Shown: positions 1 to 9,978 of the stretch, piece after piece
Layout: each line of letters opens with the position of its first letter
Numbering within the stretch: the first letter of the stretch is position 1
Assembly: GCF_001027925.1 (NCBI RefSeq)
Contig: NZ_LECT01000043.1
Span: 124,001 to 188,000 of the forward strand
Source of the DNA: Rhodopirellula islandica
GTDB lineage: Bacteria; Planctomycetota; Planctomycetia; Pirellulales; Pirellulaceae
Length of the DNA stretch: 64,000 bases
Direction: 5' to 3'
Notes under the pieces: model-generated
What the model was told of the DNA's origin: nothing
The model's input: only the letters and a program-made list of their open reading frames with translations
Databases searched by the model: none
Made by a program: the position numbers and the translations under genes

Positions 1-841
1 GTTTTGCCAGATCACGATAGTCCAACCAACCGTGCGTTCGGCCAGGACCTTTTTGCCAACTGCCCAAGTGGACTTCGTAGACATTCATCGGAGCGTGCAT
101 GGGGTCGACTTCCGACCGCTGTTGCAACCAATCCGTGTCATTCCAGCTGTAGGTGCTGATGTCCGTGATGATGTTGGCAGTCAGCGGTGGCAACTCAGCG
201 GCAAATGCCCAGGGGTCGCATTTGTCCATCCAGTGACCTTGCTCGGTCTGGACGCGGAATTTGTACTTCTGACCGACCGTCGCGCCGGGCAAGAACAATT
301 CCCACATGCCAGTCGACTCGACCGGCTGCGCCACGTGACTGCGGCCGTCCCAGCCATTGAAATCGCCGACCACTTGTACCGAGCGAGCGTTGGGCGCCCA
401 GACGGCGAAGTTCACGCCTTTGACGCCTTCGACTTCGCGAAGTTGCGCGCCCAGGCACTCGTACAGTTGATGGTGGCGGCCTTCACCGATCAGGTAGCGA
501 TCCAAATCACTGAAGATGCTGGGAACGGTGTAGGGAGAAGTCGTCTTCATTTCTTTGCCGGTCTTGTCGATCATTTGCAGTCTGGACGTGGAGGGCTTGG
601 AGATGGGCTCATCGCAGATCGCTTCGAAGAATCCGCCGGGATGCAGCCGTCGCATGGGACGCCGCAAACCGCTTGCCGAATCGATCAGCCACACGGACTC
701 GGCATTGGGTTCCAACACGCGAACGGACGTGGCTTCTCTTCCCCGATAGTTGACAGGGTGACGGCCCAACAAACTACCCGGGTTCGCCACACTGCCATCA
801 ACGAGTGACTGAATGGTCGATAGTGAAAGCTGCGAATTCAT
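1..841 (-). CDS. glgB: 1,4-alpha-glucan branching enzyme, N-terminal part (runs off window)
   Basis: The reverse strand from an ATG at 841 reads about 280 residues with no stop and leaves the window at position 1. It matches the N-terminal half of GlgB, which transfers alpha-1,4-glucan segments to alpha-1,6 branch points during glycogen synthesis. Visible are a first beta-sandwich module (about residues 15-85) and the CBM48 module with the stretch FAVWAPNARSVQVVGDFNGW, followed by NVYEVHLGSWQ, which leads into the catalytic barrel. The GH13 catalytic residues lie outside the window, so activity cannot be judged. The ATG is the first in frame; no strong Shine-Dalgarno precedes it. The family call is secure; whether the gene is intact is unknown. 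Confidence 0.9.
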   Translation of the reverse strand, partial: MNSQLSLSTIQSLVDGSVANPGSLLGRHPVNYRGREATSVRVLEPNAESVWLIDSASGLRRPMRRLHPGGFFEAICDEPISKPSTSRLQMIDKTGKEMKTTSPYTVPSIFSDLDRYLIGEGRHHQLYECLGAQLREVEGVKGVNFAVWAPNARSVQVVGDFNGWDGRSHVAQPVESTGMWELFLPGATVGQKYKFRVQTEQGHWMDKCDPWAFAAELPPLTANIITDISTYSWNDTDWLQQRSEVDPMHAPMNVYEVHLGSWQKGPGRTHGWLDYRDLAK

Positions 842-902
842 GGCTGAACTACGAATGAATTGATTGAAAATGTGGTCAAAAAAGTAAGAAATACGCCGGA
901 AA

Positions 903-1625
903 TCAGGACGTTTTGATCGGATTGGAACGCTGAATCCCGCGAGCCGAAACTGCGGTGCTCAGCAACCAGTCCCGCAGCCGATCGTTGGCTGTCGGAACCA
1001 CTTGATTGGATTTCGGAGCCGGTGGCCCCGCGTGAGGCTGGTCGATTCGCGACCAGGGGTCATTCAGTTTGGTGGATGCACGAGCAGTCAACTCATTGAC
1101 ATCCGCTGCGGGGATCGCGCCATCCGGCGTGACCTGATCTGGCTTTCGACTGACCAACCGGGACGTCACCAAACAGGCTTGGACCTCGTGGATTCCCAAC
1201 GCGTGGTCGACGCGTCGCCACAGGTCGGCGTGCTGGACTTCGACCCGGCGGCCAAAGTGATCCCACACGAAATCGCTGCGTCGCCATCTCGGCAACGAAT
1301 CGGTGAGCGAACGAATCAAATATCGGTTGTGACTGAGCAAGGTGATGCCAGAGGGACCGTCCATCGCTTCCAAGCCCCGAACCGCCGCCAACAACGACAA
1401 GCGATTCAGATCACCAAACTCTCGATCTTCGGCTTCCATCACGGGTCGTCCGTCGGAAGTCTCGATCACAAATTGCCAACGGCCATCGGACAGCGACGTG
1501 CTGTCGGCCGAGACAACCAGCAAAAACGATCCGCGAGGTTTCGCGGGTGCGGGGTTGAAATCGGGATCGCCAAATTCGGACGTCATCGACGCGAATTCTT
1601 CGAGTGATTGCAAAGGATCCATCAT
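903..1625 (-). CDS. RNase H-fold protein lacking key catalytic residues
   Basis: A 240-residue protein whose middle part follows the RNase HI fold: a beta-hairpin with GRWQFVIET (about residues 48-56), a helix NRLSLLAAVRGLEAM, a strand and helix SHNRYLIRSLTDSLPRWRR, and VQHADLWRRVDHAL. These correspond to the E. coli segments around E48, D70 and the basic protrusion. The E48 position reads Ser and the D70 position His, so the usual two-metal site appears lost. The last 60 residues are Pro/Ala-rich and unlike RNase H. It lies 61 bp downstream of the glgB start on the same strand. A non-catalytic nucleic-acid-binding role is possible but is inference from the fold. Confidence 0.6.
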   Translation of the reverse strand: MMDPLQSLEEFASMTSEFGDPDFNPAPAKPRGSFLLVVSADSTSLSDGRWQFVIETSDGRPVMEAEDREFGDLNRLSLLAAVRGLEAMDGPSGITLLSHNRYLIRSLTDSLPRWRRSDFVWDHFGRRVEVQHADLWRRVDHALGIHEVQACLVTSRLVSRKPDQVTPDGAIPAADVNELTARASTKLNDPWSRIDQPHAGPPAPKSNQVVPTANDRLRDWLLSTAVSARGIQRSNPIKTS

Positions 1626-2029
1626 GGTTGGGTTCGCCAGTGAGTTCGACGTGCTTTCAATGCGTGGGTTGCGATCGGTCTGGCGGCGGCCCCTTGGGTC
1701 TCGCCCGGATCCTTGGACGAGAGGGCCGCCGCATCGCTACACGCATCGATTGCTAGGGAGGGGAAAGCAAAGAGACGCGATCCATCGGTGCCAATCTCCA
1801 GGGGGTGCTCGTGTCGGCTATCAAATGTTGCTGCGATTTCAGCTTGCCGAAACTTCGAGGCAACCGCCTGGCGACAGAGAGTGCTTTCGTCGCCGCAGGC
1901 CTCCCCAGAAAAGCTTTCCTGCTCAAAAAGGTTTGCGCGATTTAACAAGGGATCGTGCAACCGTTGAAGTCAGCGCAACCGGCACGCATCGCCAGTCACA
2001 AAGCGATGGATGCAACCAAGTCATGGCGT

Positions 2030-2165
2030 GACGACAGCTGGAAACGCGTTCCGAACAACTGTCGCCGCTTCGCGGCTTGTCCGTTTCAGGTTTGCCGATC
2101 AAGACCTCGGGTTGAAAACCCGAGGCTGACAACTGCCACCGCTCCGCGGTTGGATTCGCCGACGC
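2030..2165. repeat. Direct repeat copy 1 (about 136 bp)
   Basis: Nearly identical to 2338-2472. It starts GACGACAGCTGGAAACGCG and ends at GGATTCGCCGACGC. It contains an internal 9-bp stem, CCTCGGGTT/AACCCGAGG. The copies differ at only a few positions. Confidence 0.9.
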
Positions 2166-2337
2166 TGCACGCCCAGACAGTCAGGTGAAAACCCACGGCT
2201 TGAAACCACCGTGCATTTCTCCTCGACGGAAGGTTTGAAGGCCTTCTACAACCAGTCGCGGAGCGACGAAATCCGAAAGCCCTTGGGTTTCAACCCAAGG
2301 TCATCAACGCGCCAGCGTGTTCACCAAGTCGCGGAGC

Positions 2338-2472
2338 GACGACAGCTGGAAACGCGTTCCGAACAACTGTCGCCACTTCGCGGCTTGTCGGTTTCAGGTT
2401 TGCCGATCAAGACCTCGGGTTGAAACCCGAGGCTGACAATTGCCACCGCTCCGCGGTTGGATTCGCCGACGC
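2338..2472. repeat. Direct repeat copy 2 (about 135 bp)
   Basis: Second copy of the segment at 2030-2165, in the same orientation and about 170 bp further on. Differences include one base lost in the hairpin loop and a few substitutions, so the duplication is recent or kept uniform. Confidence 0.9.
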
Positions 2473-2520
2473 GGCGCACCCGACCATTCGCGGCGCGATT
2501 CAGCCAGCATGGGCAACACG

Positions 2521-2547
2521 AGACGGGCGTCGTTGGGACGCCCGTCT
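2521..2547 (-). terminator. Hairpin overlapping the coaX stop codon
   Basis: AGACGGGCG (2521-2529) pairs perfectly with CGCCCGTCT (2539-2547) around a 9-nt loop. On the reverse strand this sits on the coaX stop codon, where a transcription stop would be expected. No T-run follows, so it may be a processing or stability hairpin rather than a classical intrinsic terminator. Confidence 0.5.
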
Positions 2548-3436
2548 ACTCGTTTGGCCGCAGCAGATCCAGCAGAGCCTGGGCAACCAAATGCGGTTCT
2601 TCCACCGCTTGGTAATTCGCAGGCAAAGCGTCCACCAAGCATCCCGCATCGCCACCGGTCACCACCAAGGTCGCTGCACCGCCGTAGATTCGAAGCAATC
2701 GCTCCACGGCACCCGCAACGGACGAGAGCACGCCCAGTCGCATTGCCGCGACCGTGTCTCGGCCTGGTCCCTCAGGCATCTCGCGACAACGATGCGAGGC
2801 CCAATCAAGTTTGGGCAGTGCGTCCGTTCCCGCCGCCAAAGCTGCGGTCTGCATTTCCAAACCAGGCAAGATCGCTCCGCCACAGAACACGCCTTCTGCC
2901 GACACGAAATCCACTGTCACGGTGGTGCCCGCATCGACGATGATGACGGGAGCCGCATGACGTCGGAAAGCAGCCTCCGCTCCCAACAATCGGTCGATTC
3001 CAACTCGATCGGGATAGTTCACGTCGATGGTCATGGAGACATCTTGGTGGGTCACAAAACGCACCCGAATGCACTCGTAAAACGCGTCATCCAAAGCGGT
3101 TACCAAAGGCTCGGCGGACCCTCGGTTCACGCTTGCAACACGCACGTCGTAGCAAACCGACTCACAGTCGCTTGATTTGCATTCCGCCAGTTGTTTCCCA
3201 AGCGTTCGCAAGTGCTCGACACATTGCGTGATCCACTCAGGATCTCGCAACGAGATCGATCGCAACTGCGGTCCGCGATCCCTGTTCACGCCAGCGTTTT
3301 CGCCGGTGGATGCTCCCTCGGTGACCACCTTGATCGCGGTGTTTCCGATATCAATTCCAACTCGCACCATCACGACATCGCACTGCGATTCGCTTGGAAG
3401 CGTGGGTTCATTCGAAGAGGATGGTTCGTCTGTCAT
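2546..3436 (-). CDS. coaX: Type III pantothenate kinase
   Basis: CoaX phosphorylates pantothenate, the first step of coenzyme A synthesis, in the cytoplasm. The ASKHA-fold motifs are in order: the phosphate loop GIDIGNTAIK (about residues 27-36), YPDRVGIDRLLGAEAAF with the substrate Asp-Arg, VDAGTTVTVDFV, and GGAILPGL. About 296 residues from the ATG at 3436, slightly longer than typical because of a 20-residue Ser/Glu-rich N-terminus; an ATG at 3370 would give the shorter form. The 3436 start is preferred because it lies 16 bp after the obg stop and has an AGGA-like sequence just upstream. Longer upstream reading overlaps obg and is unlikely. Confidence 0.88.
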   Translation of the reverse strand: MTDEPSSSNEPTLPSESQCDVVMVRVGIDIGNTAIKVVTEGASTGENAGVNRDRGPQLRSISLRDPEWITQCVEHLRTLGKQLAECKSSDCESVCYDVRVASVNRGSAEPLVTALDDAFYECIRVRFVTHQDVSMTIDVNYPDRVGIDRLLGAEAAFRRHAAPVIIVDAGTTVTVDFVSAEGVFCGGAILPGLEMQTAALAAGTDALPKLDWASHRCREMPEGPGRDTVAAMRLGVLSSVAGAVERLLRIYGGAATLVVTGGDAGCLVDALPANYQAVEEPHLVAQALLDLLRPNE

Positions 3437-3452
3437 GTTCCTGCCGACGAGC

Positions 3453-4676
3453 TCAAGAAGGGCGGTCGCGACGTTCACCGGGGACAACCTTCCCGGTGTC
3501 GGACAACGTGGACGCACCCTGAATGTCCTGGGCTCGAATTTCGTCGGACAAGCACTCCGTGGCAGCAGCCTTGTGAGGCGGAACGCGACGTTCCTTTTTC
3601 GGTGTCGCCGGTGCATCGTCTTGGCGGATCAGCGTGGGGGTGATCCCAGCTTCCCTCATTTCTTCCCGACGCTTGCTGACCCGGACCATGATTTCGCCGA
3701 CCAATTCCTTCAGTCCGACATCGGTCGCAGCACTGATCGAACGCAGTTCGCGAGAATGATTGGCTGGATTCTCGTTGAAGTATGCCTGAAGCTGCTCGCG
3801 GACTTCACCGTCAGGATCGAGTTCGCACTTGGTCATCACCACCAATTCATCACGGTCGGCGAGCGACTCATCGTAATGATGCAGTTCCTCTCGAATTGCG
3901 ACGTAGTTTTGAATGGGATCGCTTCCATCAACCGGCGCGGGTTCGATCAGGTGAACCAGCAAACCGGCGCGTTCGACGTGTCGCAGGAACTCGTGCCCCA
4001 AGCCGATGCCCTCACTGGCTCCTTCGATCAACCCGGGAATGTCCGCCAGCACAAACGATCGTTCTGTGTCGACATCGACGATGCCGAGGTTGGGATACTT
4101 GGTCGTAAACGGGTAATCCGCGATTTCTGGACGAGCACTGCTGATGCGTGAAAGCAGCGTGCTTTTGCCAGCGTTGGGTTTTCCGATCAGCCCCACATCG
4201 GCGATCGACTTCAGCTCCATGATCACGTGCCGCACTTCGCCGGGCTCGCCCAGCTCGCGAATTCGCGGCGCCTGGTTCTGTGCCGTTTTGAAGCGAGCGT
4301 TCCCGAAGCCACCTTTGCCGCCGCGACAGATCACGAACTCCTCCCCGATTTGGGTCAGATCCTTGATCACAAAACCGTCTTTGGCGTCGATGATGCTGGT
4401 TCCACAGGGCACGTACAACCGCATTTCACGGCCTTTTCGTCCGTGTCGCAGGGCGCCCATCCCAAAGCCACCCTTTTCGGCCCGAAAGAACTTGCGATTG
4501 GCAAACTGGGCCAACGAGTTCACTCCCAGACGAGCTTCCAGGATGATGCTGGCCCCTCGTCCGCCGTTGCCGCCATCCGGGCCGCCTTTGGGGACGTACT
4601 TTTCCTTGCGAAAGCTCATGCAGCCATCGCCACCCTTGCCGGCCAGGAACTCAACTTCAACGCGATCAAAAAACAT
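3453..4676 (-). CDS. obg: GTPase Obg
   Basis: Essential P-loop GTPase that binds the large ribosomal subunit and takes part in ribosome maturation. The first 158 residues are the glycine-rich Obg domain, with [14 protein letters not shown] and other GG turns. The G domain follows, with the P-loop [11 protein letters not shown] (163-173), switch [22 protein letters not shown], and the specificity motif TKCELD in place of the usual NKxD. The C-terminus is a charged, probably disordered tail of about 60 residues. At 407 residues it is of normal size. It is followed after 16 bp by coaX, so the two are likely co-transcribed. Confidence 0.95.
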   Translation of the reverse strand: MFFDRVEVEFLAGKGGDGCMSFRKEKYVPKGGPDGGNGGRGASIILEARLGVNSLAQFANRKFFRAEKGGFGMGALRHGRKGREMRLYVPCGTSIIDAKDGFVIKDLTQIGEEFVICRGGKGGFGNARFKTAQNQAPRIRELGEPGEVRHVIMELKSIADVGLIGKPNAGKSTLLSRISSARPEIADYPFTTKYPNLGIVDVDTERSFVLADIPGLIEGASEGIGLGHEFLRHVERAGLLVHLIEPAPVDGSDPIQNYVAIREELHHYDESLADRDELVVMTKCELDPDGEVREQLQAYFNENPANHSRELRSISAATDVGLKELVGEIMVRVSKRREEMREAGITPTLIRQDDAPATPKKERRVPPHKAAATECLSDEIRAQDIQGASTLSDTGKVVPGERRDRPS

Positions 4677-4726
4677 TTGGAAAGCTTCTAGCTATTGGCT
4701 CCTAGCGTTCAGCCAGCAGCCGTAAA

Positions 4727-4762
4727 ATGAAAACGGACGCGGTGATTGTATCACCACGTCCG
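4727..4762 (-). terminator. Intrinsic terminator downstream of gap
   Basis: Read on the reverse strand, GGACGTGGTGAT pairs with ATCACCGCGTCC (one internal mismatch) around a short loop. It is followed directly by TTTTCATTTT. This is the classical hairpin plus T-run arrangement, about 65 bp after the gap stop codon and just before obg. Confidence 0.75.
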
Positions 4763-4826
4763 AGGAATTCGCTCAAAAAGCTTCTCGCGAATCGCTAGAA
4801 GCTAGTGGCAATCGCCAAAGGCGATC

Positions 4827-5912
<1,086 letters not shown>

Positions 5913-5959
5913 TCACCCAGTCCGCTGCGGGGCGCGGATTATAAGTTTGCGAGCCCAAT

Positions 5960-6997
5960 TTGAAACAGCCCCCGAATCGCTCCCTTGACCTCGAACCAAC
6001 CACGATGACCGATCTTCGGCCCGAAAATCCCGCCTCACCTGCCGAGTCCCCGCGACGGGATCGAGGCGAAACATCGGCAAGAATTGAACAATCCCAATGG
6101 CGACGCCCGGCCGGAGTCGCGGCTGGAACCTGGCGATACGTGCAACAAGGGTCCATCGCGAGCCACTACGATGCCTTTGTGGCAGACACTCCGCTCTGCA
6201 CGTTGGACCAGACAATCCTGCACCAAGTGTTCCAATCGATTGATTTGGCCCGGGTGCCAGCGGGACCAGCCAAGGGGGTGCCCCATCCGTCGCAGCGAAA
6301 ACTTTTTTCTGCATCCGAGGATTGGGTGCTCGATTTGGGCTGCGGAACCGGGCGAGCGGCCACTGAACTGTCACGTCTCGGCAGGAACGTGCTCGCGATT
6401 GACCTCTCTCAGCCCATGCTCGACCATGTCCGGGAGCGAGCGAAACGAGCCCAGGCGGAATCAACCGACCAGCGGACTGGAACAATCGTTCCCCTGCGAG
6501 CCAACTTGGTCCAGCTCGATTGCCTGGCCGACAATTCAGCCGCGGGAGCAGTCTGCCTGTTCAGCACCCTGGGCATGATCCAAGGCCGAGCGAATCGACG
6601 AGCGGTCCTGTGTCATGCATCGAGGATTGTCCGCCCCGGCGGCAAGTTCTTGCTGCACGTCCACAACCGCTACGCGTCGCTCGCTCAATCGGGCGGCAAA
6701 CGTCTGCTCGCCAAGAGCTGGCTGCAATCAATCACCAGCCGCGAACATGAATTCGGCGACGCCACGTATGCCTACCGAGGCCTGCCCGACATGTTCCTGC
6801 ACCGCTATTCGCGACGAGAACTGATCGCGGATCTCAAAAGCAGCGGCTGGCAGATCAGCCACCTCCACCGACTGTCGCTCGATGGATCCGCAATGATCGA
6901 AGACGGCCCCACAAGCCGATTGCAAATCGCAGGGGGCTATTTGGTGGAGGCAACAACAAATTTTAACAGCGGAATGCTTGCGAAAGTGAACTGCTAA
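5960..6997 (+). CDS. Class I SAM-dependent methyltransferase
   Basis: A 345-residue protein with a Rossmann methyltransferase core. The SAM-binding motif I is VLDLGCGTGRAATEL (about residues 122-136), followed by the acidic strand end VLAIDLSQPML, then a motif IV-like VCLFSTLGMI and the post-motif VRPGGKFLLHVHNR. This resembles the Methyltransf_11/25 group acting on small molecules; the substrate is not evident. The first 75 residues are poorly conserved in character, and an ATG at 6005 is an equally good start. Neither start has a clear Shine-Dalgarno. The stop codon interlocks with that of the convergent gene at 6994. Confidence 0.8.
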   Translation: MKQPPNRSLDLEPTTMTDLRPENPASPAESPRRDRGETSARIEQSQWRRPAGVAAGTWRYVQQGSIASHYDAFVADTPLCTLDQTILHQVFQSIDLARVPAGPAKGVPHPSQRKLFSASEDWVLDLGCGTGRAATELSRLGRNVLAIDLSQPMLDHVRERAKRAQAESTDQRTGTIVPLRANLVQLDCLADNSAAGAVCLFSTLGMIQGRANRRAVLCHASRIVRPGGKFLLHVHNRYASLAQSGGKRLLAKSWLQSITSREHEFGDATYAYRGLPDMFLHRYSRRELIADLKSSGWQISHLHRLSLDGSAMIEDGPTSRLQIAGGYLVEATTNFNSGMLAKVNC

Positions 6998-7656
6998 GCA
7001 ACGGCGTTCTCAAAACGCTTGCGTCGGACACGACGAACTCCTGCAACGCCCAATCCAACTCCGAGAAAAGCCAGAGTCGTTGGCTCCGGAACTGCACTGA
7101 CTTCGAGCGTCACGTTATCAAACTGGTAGAATGGAGTGTCGAATCCCCAAGTAATCGAGTTAATGCCAACAAAATCGGTTCCAAAGTTGATCGTCTGGAA
7201 CTCGTCGTCATCCACGCTCACTGAATAGTTATCGCTAAAACTACCACCTCCCGCAAAAGAGCCATGAAAGTTCACAGTCAGAGTGGCCGGGTTTAAAACG
7301 CTATCTTTGAATTTACCAATATCAATGGATGCCAAACGAAACTCGCCTCCATCCAGCTTGGTCAACGTGAAATCGGACCCAGGATTGTCTGAGTGCAACG
7401 CTGCCCCTGACCCAAGGATGTAATCAGGATGGTTGGAACCATAAATTTGCATCGCCTGGAACGTCGGCAAGTTATCAGGATTCGATATCAAGAAGCCTGA
7501 GTTCGAGTATGTGTTGCCAACCACTTCCGCTTCGCTGCTACTCGATGCCAAGTCATTGAAATCAAGCACGACGGTGACTGCCGCGACCGCTCTTTGCTCA
7601 AAAGCAAATCCGAGCAACAAAACTGCCACGTAAAAAGTGCGATAAAAACGAATCAT
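6994..7656 (-). CDS. PEP-CTERM sorting-signal protein, secreted
   Basis: A 220-residue exported protein of unknown function. It has an N-terminal signal peptide (hydrophobic residues about 8-26, ending near VAA). The body is beta-rich and Ser/Asp/Gly-rich, suggesting a jelly-roll-like surface domain. The C-terminus is a textbook PEP-CTERM signal: VPEPTTLAFLGVGLGVAG followed by RRVRRKR. Such proteins are processed by an exosortase and usually accompany exopolysaccharide production; no exosortase gene is visible here. The gene is more AT-rich than its neighbours. Confidence 0.85.
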   Translation of the reverse strand: MIRFYRTFYVAVLLLGFAFEQRAVAAVTVVLDFNDLASSSSEAEVVGNTYSNSGFLISNPDNLPTFQAMQIYGSNHPDYILGSGAALHSDNPGSDFTLTKLDGGEFRLASIDIGKFKDSVLNPATLTVNFHGSFAGGGSFSDNYSVSVDDDEFQTINFGTDFVGINSITWGFDTPFYQFDNVTLEVSAVPEPTTLAFLGVGLGVAGVRRVRRKRFENAVA

Positions 7657-7890
7657 CGTGCCAAACTGCCTTGCTAATCGTAAGCGATGCCCCCAATCGA
7701 CTGGCTAATCAACTTCCTCTAACGCCAGTTAACGGAGGTATGCTACACAACAAGCAGGGGGTAAGGAACCGGCTCTTCGGTTTTTTGAAGAAATTCTGGG
7801 GCAATAGGTAATTTACGCCAGATCCCTCAATTGCCACCTGGACGGCTCTCTCGGTGCCGTCTCAAGTCGGAATTCGTACGGAGAATCGTC

Positions 7891-8580
7891 CTATTCCTCC
7901 CGAAATCGATACCCGATCCCTCGCACGGTTTCCACCAAATCGGCGTGTTCGTTCATCTTTTTGCGGAGGGCTCGGACGTGGACGTCGATGGTTCGCTCCA
8001 GCACCATCGTGTCTTCGCCCAGGGCCGCGTCGACCAGTTCGCTGCGGTCGAATGCTCGGCCAGGCTGACGGATCAGCGTGTCCAGCAACCGGAATTCGCT
8101 CTTGGTCAGCTTGACCGCTTCTCCCTCGATCGTGGCGACAAAACGCCGGCGATCAACCGTCACACCGCAACGCGAAACCGCGTCGGCGTCTTCCAGACTA
8201 GGTTCGCGACGCCGCAAAAGTGCCTTGATTCGCTGCAGCAGGACTTTGTAGCTCTCGACTGGTTTGACAACGTAATCATCCGCTCCGACCGCGAATCCGA
8301 CGACTTGGTCGGATTCTTCCCCCAAGGCACTGAGCATCAAAATCAGCGTGTCCTTGGTCGTTGCATCGGATCGCAACTGCTTGCAGACTTCCACGCCGCT
8401 CAGAATGGGCAGGTCAACGTCCAACACAACAACATCGGGCAGATACAGCTTCGCTTGATTGAGAGCCTCTCGACCGTCCGCCGCTCGATAGACTTCGTAA
8501 CCGGCCCGCTTGAGCTGGTACTCGAGCGTTTCCACCAGCGGCCGATAATCTTCAACGATGAGAACTTTGGTTTTTGACAT
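7891..8580 (-). CDS. OmpR/PhoB-family response regulator
   Basis: A 229-residue two-component regulator. The receiver domain spans residues 4-118, with the acidic pair E10/D11, the phosphorylated D54 in VVLDVDLP, a Ser at LMLSALG and the conserved Lys in DYVVKPVE. The winged-helix DNA-binding domain (about 132-228) shows LTKSEFRLLDTLIRQPGRAFDR and RTIDVHVRALRKKM, diagnostic of the OmpR class. No histidine kinase is adjacent, so it is an orphan regulator in this window. Confidence 0.93.
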   Translation of the reverse strand: MSKTKVLIVEDYRPLVETLEYQLKRAGYEVYRAADGREALNQAKLYLPDVVVLDVDLPILSGVEVCKQLRSDATTKDTLILMLSALGEESDQVVGFAVGADDYVVKPVESYKVLLQRIKALLRRREPSLEDADAVSRCGVTVDRRRFVATIEGEAVKLTKSEFRLLDTLIRQPGRAFDRSELVDAALGEDTMVLERTIDVHVRALRKKMNEHADLVETVRGIGYRFREE

Positions 8581-8793
8581 TCGTCCGCAGGCTGCGTTTT
8601 GAGAGGAGATTCATATCTTCCGATCCGCGAGTAGTTTCGTTGAAGATGTGAAGTTTGGCACCACCCACAAACCGCCGTTTCGCGGAAGGTTTGATGAAGA
8701 TCTCGTTCGGAAAGACAGATTCAATGGGTTCGGCACACAAAATCAATCCGTAGCGGCTCGTTCCCCACACTTTACCGAACGACGACAATCGAT

Positions 8794-9570
8794 TCACGCA
8801 AGCTGAAAAAATCGCTTGGCGTTCTCCGTCGTCGCGGCCGCCAGTTTCGCAGTCGGGACGTTTCTGGCATCCGCCAAGCAACGCAGCACGTGTTCGACTC
8901 GAGCGGGCTCGTTTGGCCGTTTGCCCCGCAGCGGTTCGGGCGACAAATACGGTGAATCGGTCTCGATCAGCAGTCGATCCTCAGGCACTCGTTTGGCGAC
9001 TTCGCGAAGATCGTCGCTCTTTTTGAAAGTCACCATGCCAGCGAAACTGATCATCAGCCCCATGTCCAGGCAACGCTCGGCCAGTTCCCAATCACCAGTG
9101 AACGAATGCATCACGGCGGCAGGAAGTTTTGTCTGCCGAGCCAATTGTTCCGCGATCAGTTCGCCGCTTTCACGCATGTGGATGACCATCGGCAGGTTGG
9201 TTCGACAAGCCAGATCGATGTGTTGGTCAAAGGCCGCCTGTTGCTGCTCAATCGGTGTGTCGTCCCAGTAACAATCCAGCCCGGTTTCGCCGATCCCGCG
9301 AACTCCTGGAGCCGTCGCGAGCTTTTCAATTTCAGCAAAATCGCCCGCGGACGACTCTGCGACCGAGTTGGGTTGGATTCCGACAACAGCATGAATCATC
9401 TCGGGGAACTCGGCTGCCAACTCAACCGCTCGGCGGCTGGTCGCCAGATCGATTCCGATCACGCCAATGCCAACCACGCCGGCCTGACGAGCACGCTCGA
9501 CCACTTCGGCGACGTTGTCGTTGAAATCCTTGGAATTCAAATGAGCATGAGTGTCGAACAGGGGATTCAT
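8794..9570 (-). CDS. tatD: TatD-family metal-dependent hydrolase
   Basis: A 258-residue TIM-barrel metallohydrolase of the TatD DNase family. The metal-binding motifs are present in order: FDTHAHLN near the N-terminus, GIGETGLDCYWD (about 92-103), PMVIHMRES, AVMHSFTG and ETDSPYLSPEPLRGKRNEP-type sequence near the C-terminus. Family members act as 3'-5' exonucleases or in DNA repair; the physiological substrate is uncertain. Divergent from the sulfatase gene. Confidence 0.92.
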   Translation of the reverse strand: MNPLFDTHAHLNSKDFNDNVAEVVERARQAGVVGIGVIGIDLATSRRAVELAAEFPEMIHAVVGIQPNSVAESSAGDFAEIEKLATAPGVRGIGETGLDCYWDDTPIEQQQAAFDQHIDLACRTNLPMVIHMRESGELIAEQLARQTKLPAAVMHSFTGDWELAERCLDMGLMISFAGMVTFKKSDDLREVAKRVPEDRLLIETDSPYLSPEPLRGKRPNEPARVEHVLRCLADARNVPTAKLAAATTENAKRFFQLA

Positions 9571-9978
9571 TCAGGTCTCGGATGGATCGATGGCAGAGGA
9601 CGTGTTGGCAAACAGACGTGCCAGTCATTCTGTTTCATTTCGCGAAACTGGGTAGCACCCTCGAGCTCAGATCCCGGACTTCCCGATCCTCAAAATGCTG
9701 CCGTTTGAAGATCGGCACCCCATGGAGATGGTCGATCAATCGCTCCGTCGCTGAGAACCTGGACTGGCTGGAGAAATTCTGATTGTGATTCAGATCATTC
9801 CGGTGCAACGCTTTGTTCAGCCTGGGGCACAGCATTTCGGACCATGAGCGGGTACGAATCCGCCGAACGGCGATTCGAAACTGATACATTGGGGGGCATC
9901 CGGTCGCAATCGATGCTCGAACGCCTCCCTCGTTCACGCCGTCCCCAACAACGCCGTCCATCCAGATCGGTCCCGCCC
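9571..9978. other. Intergenic region between tatD and sulfatase genes
   Basis: About 400 bp between divergent genes. The sulfatase frame stays open upstream to 9844, but that extension is Arg-rich and would precede the signal peptide, so it is treated as non-coding. No clear repeat or RNA gene was seen. Confidence 0.4.

Larger units (their letters stand above)
1626..2545. other. Intergenic region rich in short hairpins and a duplicated segment
   Basis: About 900 bp with no convincing gene. The right half carries hairpins of the type CCTCGGGTT-loop-AACCCGAGG (near 2105 and 2412) and CCTTGGGTT-loop-AACCCAAGG (near 2280), and GTCGCGGAGCGAC palindromes (near 2255 and 2328). It also holds a 135-bp duplication listed separately. 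Short open frames here have unusual composition for a protein and overlap the repeats. Confidence 0.6.

Noticed and set aside
32-808. Long forward frame at the left end
   Set aside because: It is antisense to glgB, whose reverse-strand reading has clear family motifs.
1622-1960. 112-codon reverse-strand frame overlapping the RNase H-like gene start by 4 bp
   Set aside because: No domain, odd composition, and it extends into a repeat-containing intergenic region; the ATGA overlap looks coincidental.
2521-4762. A riboswitch or structured RNA upstream of coaX or obg
   Set aside because: Only simple hairpins were seen; none matched a known riboswitch layout by eye.
8552-8881. 109-codon reverse frame between the response regulator and tatD
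   Set aside because: Overlaps both genes, has no family match and mixed composition.
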